The translations under genes were made by a program, and so were the position numbers. DNA of 64,000 bases from Hippophae tibetana (taxonomy: Eukaryota; Streptophyta; Magnoliopsida; Rosales; Elaeagnaceae). The stretch is taken from positions 10,030,501 through 10,094,500 of the forward strand of contig CM072801.1 of the NCBI GenBank assembly GCA_037013495.1, given 5' to 3'. How positions within the stretch are numbered: the first letter of the stretch is position 1; every line of letters starts with the position of its first letter. Below the pieces are notes generated by a model, which saw only the letters and a program-made list of their open reading frames with translations, did not search any database and was not told where the DNA came from. Below are positions 53,127 to 64,000 of this stretch, in pieces.

Positions 53127-53798
53127 ACTCAATAAAAATATTACAAATTAGTAATTTTTTAAATGATACAATATTATTTTATTAATAAAAATTTATGATA
53201 AAATAATAAAGTATATTTAATGAGATAAAATTATCATTTTAAAGTTTTCTATCTTTTACCCTTTCATTTTTTTTTTTGTTTAGTTTGATATCATTTCAAC
53301 TTGTTGAAAATATCATCATTTTTAGCTAATTTTCTCCAATTTTTCATTAAAAAAATTTCAATCCTCTTTATTATTTGCATAATTGAAAAAGAAAACGAAC
53401 AACAATATATAATTTGAAACAACAAATAATATAATGTTTAGTATATTATAATCCATTTTATTTTTCATCTATGAATTAAGAGGATTAACAAAAAAAAATG
53501 TAGATTGGAACAAAAAATAATATAATCTTTGATATATTATAATCCATTTTATTTTTCATCTAAGAAGAGAATTGAGAGGAGGATTAACAAAAAAAATGAA
53601 AAAATATAGACAAAATTATTATATTTTTAACTTTATAGTTAAAAAACAACATCAAAACTAAACCACAAAAGAAAATAAAAACTTTAAAATGATAATTTAC
53701 TCAATTAAATATACCTTATTATTTTAAAAAAAATGATTAATAAAATAATATTATTCTATTTAAAAAGTGACTAACTTATCATATTTTTATTGAATGAG
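53127..53798. mobile_element. Long-TIR MITE, copy 2
   Basis: The left arm starts 'actcaataaaaatat' (53127) and continues 'acaatattattttattaat', 'aaataataaagtatattt' and 'ataaaattatcatttt'. The right arm (about 53680-53798) is its approximate reverse complement, ending 'atatttttattgaatgagt'. The arms match the element at 32493-33060, so both are copies of one family. The interior has internal duplications ('ataatccattttatttttcat' twice, about 53450 and 53540). No coding frame. Confidence 0.7.
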
Positions 53799-54469
53799 TT
53801 ATAAAATTACCTCGTGAAAACAAAGTAATTAAAGTGTCTCGGTAACACAAGCAAAACAATTCTTAAAATACTCTCCCATATAAAAGATCTAATCTTAGAA
53901 TCTCATTTATGGATACATAAATAACTTGATTATTAAAAAATAAAAACACTAGGTGTGGACGCTGAATGTACTATCGAATTTTCCATACTTTCGAGGTAAA
54001 CTTTAGAATGCACTTATGGAAATAAGATTGCTTATGAGTTGAGATATCAAAGGGAAAAAAATAAAATTATAAGCACATCAAGTCAGATGCACGTAAAACA
54101 ATCCGAAACATGAGGAGGAGATGCACATGAACCTGTTTAATTTAACAATTGACAAAATACAAATAAAACGATCAATGGAAAGCAAGATATCATACAATTA
54201 CCACATACACTTACATCCAATACTACTCTATTAACACTTTTCTTGGCGTCTTCACCCTGACACTACTAATGACTGAAAAGGGGGTAAAAATATGAGAGAA
54301 AAGAAACAAGGAAATGAAAAATATCCATCAAAAGATTACACTCAGAGAAATGGATGAACAGAGTAAAACCCACAAAAAAAGGAGCCTTGTCATTTACAAA
54401 TTACAACAATGAAAACATCTTCCACTTACATCTTCATGTACAGCCATATAGGTTCTACTCTATACCTTG

Positions 54470-57400
54470 TCAATCATGGGAATTCTGTGCATGTTCGTCG
54501 CAAAGGTCAGACTGGGACCCACTTGGAACAATTGGTTTGGGGGACCACTGATCTGGCACCATAAGAAAATATGCAGTCATAGCTTTCCTGAATCGTTTCT
54601 TATACTGTTGAGGTGAAATCACAGTTGGAGTTGTGTTCTTAGTTCCACCAAGAATGCCTGAGGTTTTCACCCAAGTTTCCAAATGCTTGTCCCATGTATA
54701 TTGCCTCATAAAATCTATGATCCCCATAACCAGTTCATGTCTTTCCTCATCCACGCCGACCAATAATGAGTAGTCCATCACATCAATTGTCTACAGAAAA
54801 ATATCCAATGACATATTAGCAACACAAACAGCAATAAAAGTTGGGAAAGAAAATGATTGTATGTGCAAAATTGCTTATCTATCTGTCAAACTCTTCAGAA
54901 TATCCTATTCGTGATGAGGGGGTTGAGGTCTGGAGGAATGGGACCGTTATTTAGACTAATTGGAATTATATTCCCGTTAAAGTGTGGAGCACATAGTATA
55001 TGTCTATAAATATGGAAAATACTAAACTAGCCATATGCCTATACTTATTTTTAAATAGGATAAAGTTCCTTCATCGGATGAGAAATGGCAAGTATAGGAA
55101 GCAAATATGTAGGATTGCCTAATCCAATGTGTGAGAATATTATCATCATAACAGGCAATAAAGTTTAACTTACAGCAAGGAAGGAAGTATCATTCCAGAC
55201 AGCTCTCTCTAGCAATCTCTTTGCTTTATTCCCCACGAAAATTGGGCATGTGGGCATTGCTTCAATCAGATTCTGATCCAACAGAACTTTATTGCTTCCA
55301 CTTGTATCTGGATTATACCGTGATCTAGAAGATCCTTTTAAGTCATACAGCCTGGTAATGTTACGTCTAAATAAAAGATTCTCCATCACCAAAACATCCA
55401 TCTTGGATTCTTTCCCACCTTTGACATGTTTTGACGACACCTTTAAGACAGGAAAAGAAATAGAGATTGCAAATCAACGTCCCATGCCAAGGCAGGAAAA
55501 AAAGGTAATATAAAAAGAGCTATAGCAAATGAAACATTGTGAATAGCTGACATTAAAAAATTCTGAGCTCTTTGAGCTGCATCTTTAAAATCAATACTGA
55601 ATCTTACGTGTGGACTACCAAAAAGGAGGAAAAAAAGTAAAACCAAAATATCAATTTTTTGTTCTTTTTTTTCCTTTTTGTCAAAAGAGAAGAATTTCAT
55701 TAACAAAACCAAATACAATCCTAAAACCAAAAACCAAAAGATCATTGGGTAGCATTTAAGAAGATAATAGTGTTTGTGAAAGATTTAATTTTTTATAGTA
55801 CTTGTCTAAAGAACAAGAAAACACTAAACACAGAGTCCTCATCTAACTCTTGAAGTTGGGTACTTTATATCATCAAAGAGTCTAGTTGGCCATATAGATT
55901 AGTTACACGATCATATAATTGACTGGCGGGTGTTATAACATACCTAACATCAGGTACTATATCATTTTTCGGACAATGCATAAGTGATGATTACTTCGTG
56001 AGATGGATGGTTTAAATTGACTACCCACCGAAGTCAGAGGATCCCAATTTACTGACCACAAAAATAACCAAAGAAATACCTGATAAATTCCAAGGATTTT
56101 AGCCAGGCAAGTTGGGCTACCAGTAGTGATTGACTCTGACAAATACTTGAAATAATCTGGTCCAAACTTGATAAATGACTCTAGCTCTGTCTTTGTAACC
56201 TGCTTAATAACAAATCGATCATCCAAAGTTTTTGCAAAGAAAACATTGCTCTTGCCACCCTGTGCCCCCCACTTCTTGCAACGACTAAGAGATCGTACAA
56301 AATCAAATTCAGAAGGGCAACATTTCCTCCTTAGAGCCTCAAATCGCTTTGCAAAGTAGCAGGTCACTGAGTACTTCACCTTGCCAAGAGGGCCACCATC
56401 AGTAAAAGAAACTCTAGCATGCAAAGCCTTTGAGTAAAGGAGTGGATCCATAATCTGAGAGCTGCGAGACCCAGACACAGATAACATGGTCTCATCAGAG
56501 GAACCAAAACTTCTGAAGGTATCAAGTGCCTCATCAAAAGAATTAAGAGAAAGCAGGTTCAACGAATCAAAAAGTTGAAAAGAGACAGAAGTATCCCCAG
56601 TATCTTTTTGTGTATCAGACTCAGACAACTGCATACGATACTCGGGTGACACAAGAGCATAAGCTATAATACTAGTGGGCTCGTCATCATAGACAGGGAT
56701 AACAGTGTCATTAACACCAACAGGCAAAAGCAGTCTGGCACCACAATATCGTTCCCATTCCCGAAATCCAGAAACAAATATGGGGTTGTACTCACCATTG
56801 CAGAGGTTTTGAGCACTCAATAAGGCATTCTTGTTTATTGAAATATTGACGTTTGAAAAGGACATGCTTGTCCACGTCGTACAGCTTTCTACATTCTCAA
56901 GCCCCTTTTGGGGTAAGGTGGAGCTAAGAGAACAAATTCCCTCAATATTGACTTGGTCAGGAGCAAAATTTCCCAGATTTTTGGGTGATGTATTTGCATT
57001 TGCAGCAGAAGAGTCGACCATGGTTGAATCATAAGAGTAACTATCCTCCTTGCATGAAATACTAGTTGGGTGACTTTCACCGGTCCAAGCAGAATCAAGG
57101 CTATGAGATAAATCTTCCTGTATTGGATACTCCCCCTCCGAGGATGCCCTCTGTACAGATTTTCCAGAATCCAAAGGATCAGATTTATCATTGATACTGG
57201 CACTTGATGAAAGATTAAGCTCAGCCTCATTCCTATAACCCCGGTCCATGTCCATTTGATTCCTGCTTTGAACTCCACTAGATTGGCTGATTGAACCAGA
57301 CTCTCTTTGTTGACTAGGGCTTGTCTTGAGTTTTGTCTCCAAAAGAAAGGAATCACAGCTACCAAAGCCTTTAAAAGGCTTACTGGTCAAATTCAAATCA

Positions 57401-60400
57401 ACAATCTTCTCCATAGAACCTACGGGCTTTACCTTGGGTTTTGGAATGGAGCTGTTAAAGCTCTCCTGAAGGTCATTGTTACTGGCTGCATGAATCAAGC
57501 GCTGGTCCCAAACATACGAATAGAAAAGTATCTGCCTCCGCAATTTATTGATTTCAAGTATATCAGTTGCAAGTTGACCTCCATTTTCATCTTTGGGTAA
57601 TGCTTTCAGTAATGATTCCTACAAAACATGCAATTGTACCAAATGACACTAACTTCCTTTTAAATAATAGAAAAGAACATAAAAGGGAAATAGGAGTAAA
57701 TTCTATACAATGACAAAAAAAATAGCCTTCATATTTCATGATAGACCATTTTTATACCATACCAACTAAAACCAATGGGACATTGGTTATCCATTCTTTG
57801 TGGGCAGTATGCATAAATTCCTAGTGCTATTCTATTAGTTTAATTTTAGCCTAAAAAGAGACTATCCATTCGGTTGAATGTTGCAGATAACTTGAATTAT
57901 GGAGATATTTGATAAGAACAGTCAGTTTAGATGTCAAAGTCACCCATCTTTATGGACAGTATGCATAAGTTCTCGGTGCTGTAGATATCAGCCGAGCACT
58001 GTACTAAGAACATGCTTAGCCTTAATAACAAGGTTAGTAATTTAAAACAAAACACACAGCAGGTGCCACAAACCTTTCGACTTCTACAAGAAGGGCATAT
58101 TCGTCCTTTTGAAATCTCATTGTCACCTCTAAAGAGAAATATCTGTTTTCCCCAATAAAAATCATTTTTCTAATGAATGAGCTCAAGTCATCCAACAACA
58201 CCATTTACCGATCAAATGAATTGCCTGACTTGCCATGGTTCAAATTTCATGCAGAAAATTAAATTGAAAAATCATTCTAAACATTATCTCAGGTTAGTCC
58301 TAAAATGAAGTTTATCAGGGGGATCTATAACACATGAGCTACCTCAAATTCTTCTTTCTCTTTTTGTAGCATTCCCTCCAGTTCTGCAACTTTCTTCCTT
58401 GTTTCAATTGTTCTTGTTCCAGCATCTTGTGAAACTGTAGCTGATATTTTCTGTGAAATCTTTCTAAGAGCATTTTTCACTTCGGTAAAGAGTAGCTCTG
58501 CCTGATTATATACCTATCAGACAAGACCAATAGTTCAGAGCAAAAATCAAAAGACTAATAGTTAATTCTTAGCAGCAAGAAACAAAGCCTGCATTTAGTA
58601 CTAACTGCACCTCATTTGCTTCCTTTCGGATCCATTCTTGATCAGGATAATAAAACTCAAGTTTTGAGGGTGGAAGATAAACAGAGTTCACAGCAATTGA
58701 AGCATAGCTAAAGCAAGCAACCAATCTTCCAAAACTGTACAAGTAAAAGGGGAAAAATGTAAGTTCTCTTAGAAAATGCAAGAAGACAGAAACTTTCCTA
58801 TTTTAAGGGACGTGCTTCACAGACTGACATGTCAGCCAATGAAGAGCATTCAAATTGTAGCCAAATGAAGTGTCATTCTGCATGTAAAACAGTATCATTC
58901 TATGACATAACACCATTGGTCTTAAAGGGAATAAACACACCCATAGAAGCGGAGACAATCTCGATGAAGTGAATGACCACAGCTTGCAACCCTGCTGGCA
59001 GCTGCATGGTTTGAAAAGCTCAGCTCCAAGAATTTACCAAAAGATAAACCCCAGGCAGCATCAGACATTACAACTCTCCGAGTAGATGGAGGAAAGCCAT
59101 TGATTCGGGGACACCTCAGGCACCGGTGCCACATCCAAATTTTACCTTCCCTTTCCCCTGGTAGCAAGATTTCTAAAAGTTTCTTAACAGATATTGTAAG
59201 GCTTCCTTGCCTATGAGTGTAACAATGGACGTGTGCTTCTGATGGCATGTCGCATGAATGGCAGAGATAATTCTGACAGAGAAAAATGACTTGGTCACAA
59301 CTGTTTCTCATGGGAATAGCATTAAAATGACAATCTATATAATTTGATTAGAAAATGTAACCATCGAAAAATGAAGAATACCTTATCAAACAAGTGATCA
59401 CATAAATACCGTCCCAAAGGTTTATCAAAACTTCCATAGTATTTTATTCGGAAGAGATGGGCCCTTTCACACACAGTTCCCTTCCACACACAACGTGTTG
59501 ATAAGGACACCAAAATGCTTTGATGGTCAGATGGTGGAGAGAATTCTTCCTTTGAAAATCCCACCTCATTGTGATGATTACTTTCTTGACTTATTGAAGG
59601 TACCTTCGCAGTACCTTGATTTGCAGCCAATGAGTTGTAATCAACATGACCAGTTCCACTGCCCTCCCCTGATGGTTCTGAGATTCCAAAAGAGTAAGAA
59701 TTTAAACTATAATCCATGTTAGATTCCCCTGCATTAGCTCAAACAAACTGAAAATTTTCTTCAATACCTAAATTGTCAATGCCCTTGGAGGCAGAAATTG
59801 GAGAGATTTCATAACAGTTGAAACCTGAGATAGCCTGGGGTGAAAGGGACGAGGAAGTTAATGAAGCAATAGATTCTACAGAGTTTGGGAAACGACTAGA
59901 TGGTGTAAAAAACTGAGTTGCATCATCGCCATCGAGTTTTAAAACGAGGTCATTGTTGTTGGATAATCCCCTATCTGAATCACAGCCATTGTTGGGTTTC
60001 TCCGGTGTACTGACAGTTTCGAATACAACAGACTTTCCTGTGGACGATATGCTAAAGCCAGGTATTGTTGAAATAGACCTGTCAATACTTGATGGTTTTT
60101 CAGGTAAGGCAACGGTTATTGGAGACTTCAGAGGAAGCTCTGGTAGTGAAGCTCCTTCATCGGCAAGAAATGATGTCTCCAGAGCTAAGTGATAAGCTGC
60201 AAAAACTCCATACTGGACAACATGCTTCAACTTCTTTAACTCGTCCCCACTGGCACCCTTGAGCAAAATCTGAAATACAGCCAAAAAGTGGATCATTTCA
60301 AACATTTCCAATAGTTTTACCTTGCAGATCAAGGAGCAAAGGGAAGGCAGAAGGAATGACTCATGTAGTAAATTTTCAACAAGAAATTAGCAGGACATCC

Positions 60401-63400
60401 CACATTGACAATTCCGATCAATGGTCACATAAAATATGCAAGTTTGCTCCCTTAATCTTTGCTATATTGAGCTTCAAAACTCAGAAGTACAATGTTTGGC
60501 AAAGACAGTTCCAACACACAAAGGATGAGTAAATAATTTGATTAATCCAATTTGATCTGTTGGATTTTGATCAGATTAGATTGACAGATTTTATAATCCG
60601 TTGTATTCGATCCGGACTGAAATAATGTTAAATTATAAATAAATGAATATTTTATTTTATAATATAACATTTAAATACTATATATATCAAAATTATATTA
60701 GATTACTATTTTAACTTAAAAATAAATATAAAATATTTATAATAACTTAATAATTGTATAAAAATAATTCTTATTCTTTCAATTTTCTTAGTTGTTACTA
60801 TAAATAATAAACTTTGTAACAAATACACCAACTTAGATTTAAATATTGTGTATGTCGTATTTTATATAATTATTCATAAATAAATTTCAAAATCAATATG
60901 AGTTTATTCAATATGAAAAAATTCGATCTGTTTGGATTCAAATTGGTTCGAATTGATTACATTATCGGATCAGATTCGGATTAAAAAAACTAGGTAGTTT
61001 TGATCCACTGTTCACTCCTAGCATAAATTGCTTGCTCGGCATACCAATGACAATTGACCCTCGCCCATTAAGTACAACCCTAGATCTAACACAAAATTGA
61101 CTTCTTTTCTCCATTTCTTTGGTAATATTAGAGGACTTACCGTGCAACCCAATGGTTTTGGACACCCCTCAAAGAACATTAGAGTCTTTGTTAATTTCTT
61201 CCCACCTTGTGCTGCACTGCCGTGTTTTTCAAGAAATTTCTCTACATGGAATGTATCACAATGTCCCAGTTTTGGTGATATGAGATGATCAATTGAAGAC
61301 ACTATCTGTGCCCCTGTGCAGCGGGCTATACGCTCTAAAAGTGGTCTCTTTATATTCAAAACAAGTGATATGTTTTTTGCAAGAAGATACTCTTGAGCAT
61401 AACGGGATACTGACTTTTCTACCAAAAGAACATTAGGTTGATGAGCTTCAATCTTGGCAACAGCCATCTTCAAATGGTCCATTTCCTGAAAATATATATA
61501 TATATTTTGAAGAGAAAGAAAAGTATGATGTGTTTAGATGATACATGATCCAAAAAATCATAAAAGGATATCAATTAACAGAATATGTCCACTCATTGAT
61601 CCCTAATTGAGGCCCCATACCAAAACAATTCTCACAAACATAATGAGAAAAAGAATTAAGGGAAACAGTTAAAACCTGCTGCAACAAAGTATCAACACTC
61701 GACAGGAGGTTAGAAACGCGTTGATACTCCAAAGCTCCTCCAAGAATAAGAAAACGCGGTGTATCTATCCTTGTTTCCATTCGCCGATGAGCCACATTTT
61801 TCTTACAAACAATTCCTTTAACCACCATACTAAAGAAAATAAAGTATAATTAGTATACGATATAAACTAGATGTTGACCGGACAAATGAAATTATCAAAC
61901 CAACTGATGAAGCAGGTAGTATGAATACCATTCACTCGAAGCTGAGACGCTTTAGAGGTTACACTACATGATTCCACTGAACATCAGAAATATAGCTACG
62001 GGTTTGAGATTTTGCTTCAACATAAAATAAAAAATTCTAACATTTTGACATGAGTCCCACACTATAATTCCCATCAACTAAAAGAAAATATCTCAGATCT
62101 TTATTGATTGCAAAAAAAAGAGGACTTATAAAATAGAAACTAAATAGTTACAAATCATTATGAGAGAAATCAAATGGTGCAATTAAACAACAGCTAAACT
62201 AGGACTAGGCCAGATATAAAGACTAAATAAAAAGAGGAAGAGGAAGTACTGCTGTAACTGCAGCCTTTTATTGCCTCTCACAGAAACAAAGGAGAAACAG
62301 GACAAAAAACACATGTAGAAATAGAATCAGATTGGAAGGTTAAAATAATGATGAAGTTATCCAACACTACTCAAGGAACTGATGAGTAGCAAGCTAGCCC
62401 CACACAGGACAAGATAATAGGCTGTCACAAGCTAAAATACATGAATAGAGTGAAGCACTGAAGCTTAAATGAAATTACCTCTCACTGCGACAGCCACAGG
62501 CTATGCACTTAACCTTCACATATCCCCCAGGATCCATTCCTCCACCTCTGCTCATGTCAGGCTTAAGATGTGTGGCAGCCTCCCAAGCCAAAGATGTAAT
62601 TATATCCAACCAACTCTCTCTGTCATCATTAGACACAGGTAGGTTTTCAACTTGTAAAAGCTGAGCTACGAGAGCTCTAAAATGCCCCTCCACCACATTT
62701 TTCATGGCCTTTCTGTGTTCCTCACCTGACTTGTCCCTGCTACGACACTCCCCACTTCCAAAGCTGTTTGAAGAGCAAAGATATCCCCACTCCCCTGTAG
62801 TACTAGCACCCTCATCGTCGTCGTCAAATAATGCAGATTCTCTCTCATCCTCTTCATCTTCTGGCTCTGGAGGGAACCACAGTAGCCCATTGTTCTCAAA
62901 ATCCACAGGCTCAGCCTTTGGGCTCTCCACGTCATATGATGGAGCTTCATACTCATCAAGATTGTCATGTTCATCAGCTTCTTCCCCAACTTTTTTAACT
63001 TCCCCCAAACATGGGGTTTCATAATTCTCAGGTAACGGTGAGCAACTTAAATGTTTGTCATCTATGTTATAGTCATCAGTATGCATCTCCTGTGGCCTAT
63101 AGACCTTGCTGATCCCATCAATATCGACTGCATTATAATAGTCATCAGCTGGATACAAATGTTGTGTTTCTGAATCTGAATGATAAACACCATAATCATC
63201 ACCCTCATCATCACTCCTGGAACTGAAGGATAAGCAAGAACAAATTGCAGATTACAATATAAATGCACCAAAGAATTCTGAAAATTAATAGGGCATGACA
63301 GGTTAGCACGCCACTAGGCGCAAAAGTTAGGCATGTTAAAGATAAGTAGATAACATAAAGCAGCAAAGCAACAAGTTAAATGAGATGGTCTCAAGAGCTA

Positions 63401-64000
63401 AAGATAATTGCTAACCTTGCCTCTGCCTCCCCCCTCCTTAAGTCAATCATCAATTCAATTAACAGTGTACAAAAATATGACAGCAGCAACATCAAATGAA
63501 AAGATAGAAAATGGTGGCAAGCACTACCCAAATAAATTATTCAATGCAGACAGGAGATACCTATTCATGCATAAGCCAAATTGGTTGGGCATAGAATTTT
63601 CCATGGTTGTATCAGTATTTGTGCATATATGACATGCAAATTTTTCTTGCTGAGCTGTAACCAGATCCATCTGGGGAGACTGATGGGGGCTAAAATTAGA
63701 ACCAGATGAAACATGCTGGTAAGGTCCTGTTGAGTAAGAAGTAGATCCAACAATGCTGCTGCTACTGTGGCAGGTGCAGCTGGACTTGCTACTAGCCAAG
63801 CTCATTGTAGATGGTGATTTACTTTGTCCAAGGCAGGGCTCACCATCCCCGTTATCAATCCTTGCTAAGCACTGCATCCATTGCTTGTGGCAATAATTAC
63901 AGACTCTGATCCTCTCCCAGTCTTCCCGACCAGTCCTCGGCTCATCAGCTGATGAGATCGGAATCCAGTTAGCTGTGCACTTGGCACAGAAAACTCGGCC
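54470..64000 (-). CDS. FAB1: 1-phosphatidylinositol-3-phosphate 5-kinase FAB1 (5' end outside window)
   Basis: Makes PtdIns(3,5)P2 from PtdIns(3)P on endosomal and vacuolar membranes. Eleven exons, in gene order: 64000-63561 (partial), 63222-62479, 61829-61676, 61485-61141, 60269-59382, 59272-58941, 58734-58611, 58513-58343, 57618-56080, 55440-55174, 54790-54470; about 1774 residues. Order of domains: the second half of a FYVE finger (CAKC and CNYC pairs, residues 5-37); an acidic linker; a TCP1-chaperonin-like region (about 395-615, ILGGALEYQRVSN, FEGCPKPLGC); a conserved Cys-rich region (about 858-970, HCYTHRQGSLTISV); a short coiled coil; and the lipid kinase (about 1450-1770). The kinase has GKSNVFFAKTLDDRFVIKQV, RLYDLKGSSRSRYN, MDYSLLVGVDEER and the IIDF motif, so the catalytic core looks intact. 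The fifth listed exon has an in-frame TGA at 59741-59739, best explained by an extra 96-nt intron. Plants have FYVE-containing FAB1A and FAB1B; I cannot say which this is. Confidence 0.95.
59729..59824 (-). other. Candidate 96-nt intron (3n) removing an in-frame TGA in FAB1
   Basis: On the minus strand the coding frame runs ..EENFQFV, TGA, ANAGESNMDYSLN.. with both sides in one frame. A possible donor 'cag|gtttca' begins at 59824 and a possible acceptor 'aatgcag|g' ends at 59729. Removing these 96 bases keeps frame and phase (both sides phase 1) and deletes the stop codon. A weaker choice is a 39-nt GT..AG stretch, too short for plants. If neither is spliced, the gene would be truncated before its kinase domain. 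Confidence 0.5.
60541..60983. mobile_element. MITE-like inverted repeat in FAB1 intron
   Basis: 'attaatccaatttgatctgt' at the left is matched in reverse by 'cggatcagattcggattaa' at the right. The middle is strongly AT-rich compared with both flanks, and a clear composition step marks each border. It accounts for most of the 871-base intron 60270-61140. Confidence 0.5.

Noticed and set aside
55443..55745. Minus-strand 100-codon frame with hydrophobic stretches
   Set aside because: It lies in the FAB1 intron between the exons ending at 56080 and starting at 55440; hydrophobicity comes from T-rich sequence.
57307..57600. Plus-strand frames opposite the large FAB1 exon
   Set aside because: Antisense shadows of a well-supported coding exon with clear FAB1 similarity.

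Overview
The window is nuclear DNA from a flowering plant, most likely a eudicot. It is very AT-rich, the genes have many introns with GT..AG ends, and all recognisable proteins match plant families: pectin methylesterases with an inhibitor pro-domain, the Golgi tethering subunit COG3, and a FYVE-type FAB1 phosphoinositide kinase. Species cannot be told from the sequence alone.

Layout. Bases 1-28,000 hold a loose pectinesterase (PME) cluster on the + strand: an intact three-exon gene (2974-6531, 510 aa), an intact two-exon gene (17231-19588, 540 aa), and a broken third locus of which only a frameshifted pro-domain piece (about 25168-25545) and the last 76 codons (27526-27756) remain. Both intact genes share the phase-1 intron after the RSAT motif; the first has an extra intron in its pro-region. 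Bases 28,000-36,500 are repeat territory: a TRIM retrotransposon with a perfect 5-bp target duplication, a complete 738-bp non-autonomous CACTA transposon with a 3-bp duplication, a long-inverted-repeat MITE, and unidentified retroelement-like debris. COG3 lies at 36572-48267 (+; 25 exons rebuilt here, 785 aa). A decayed LINE (about 49225-50830) and a second copy of the long-TIR MITE (53127-53798) follow. FAB1 runs on the minus strand from beyond the right edge to 54470; eleven exons are present and its 5' end, including the start of the FYVE finger, lies outside. COG3 and FAB1 are convergent.

The genes do not form one pathway. The PMEs act in the cell wall on homogalacturonan. COG3 acts in retrograde vesicle tethering at the Golgi, which supports wall-polysaccharide and glycoprotein processing. 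FAB1 makes PtdIns(3,5)P2 on endosomes and the vacuole. No bacterial-style operons, CRISPR arrays, rRNA or tRNA genes were seen. I found no convincing undescribed system. The most unusual items are an in-frame TGA inside the large middle exon of FAB1 (explainable by a 96-nt, 3n intron), the split PME relic, the hairpin-rich ends of the CACTA element, and two copies of one MITE family 20 kb apart.
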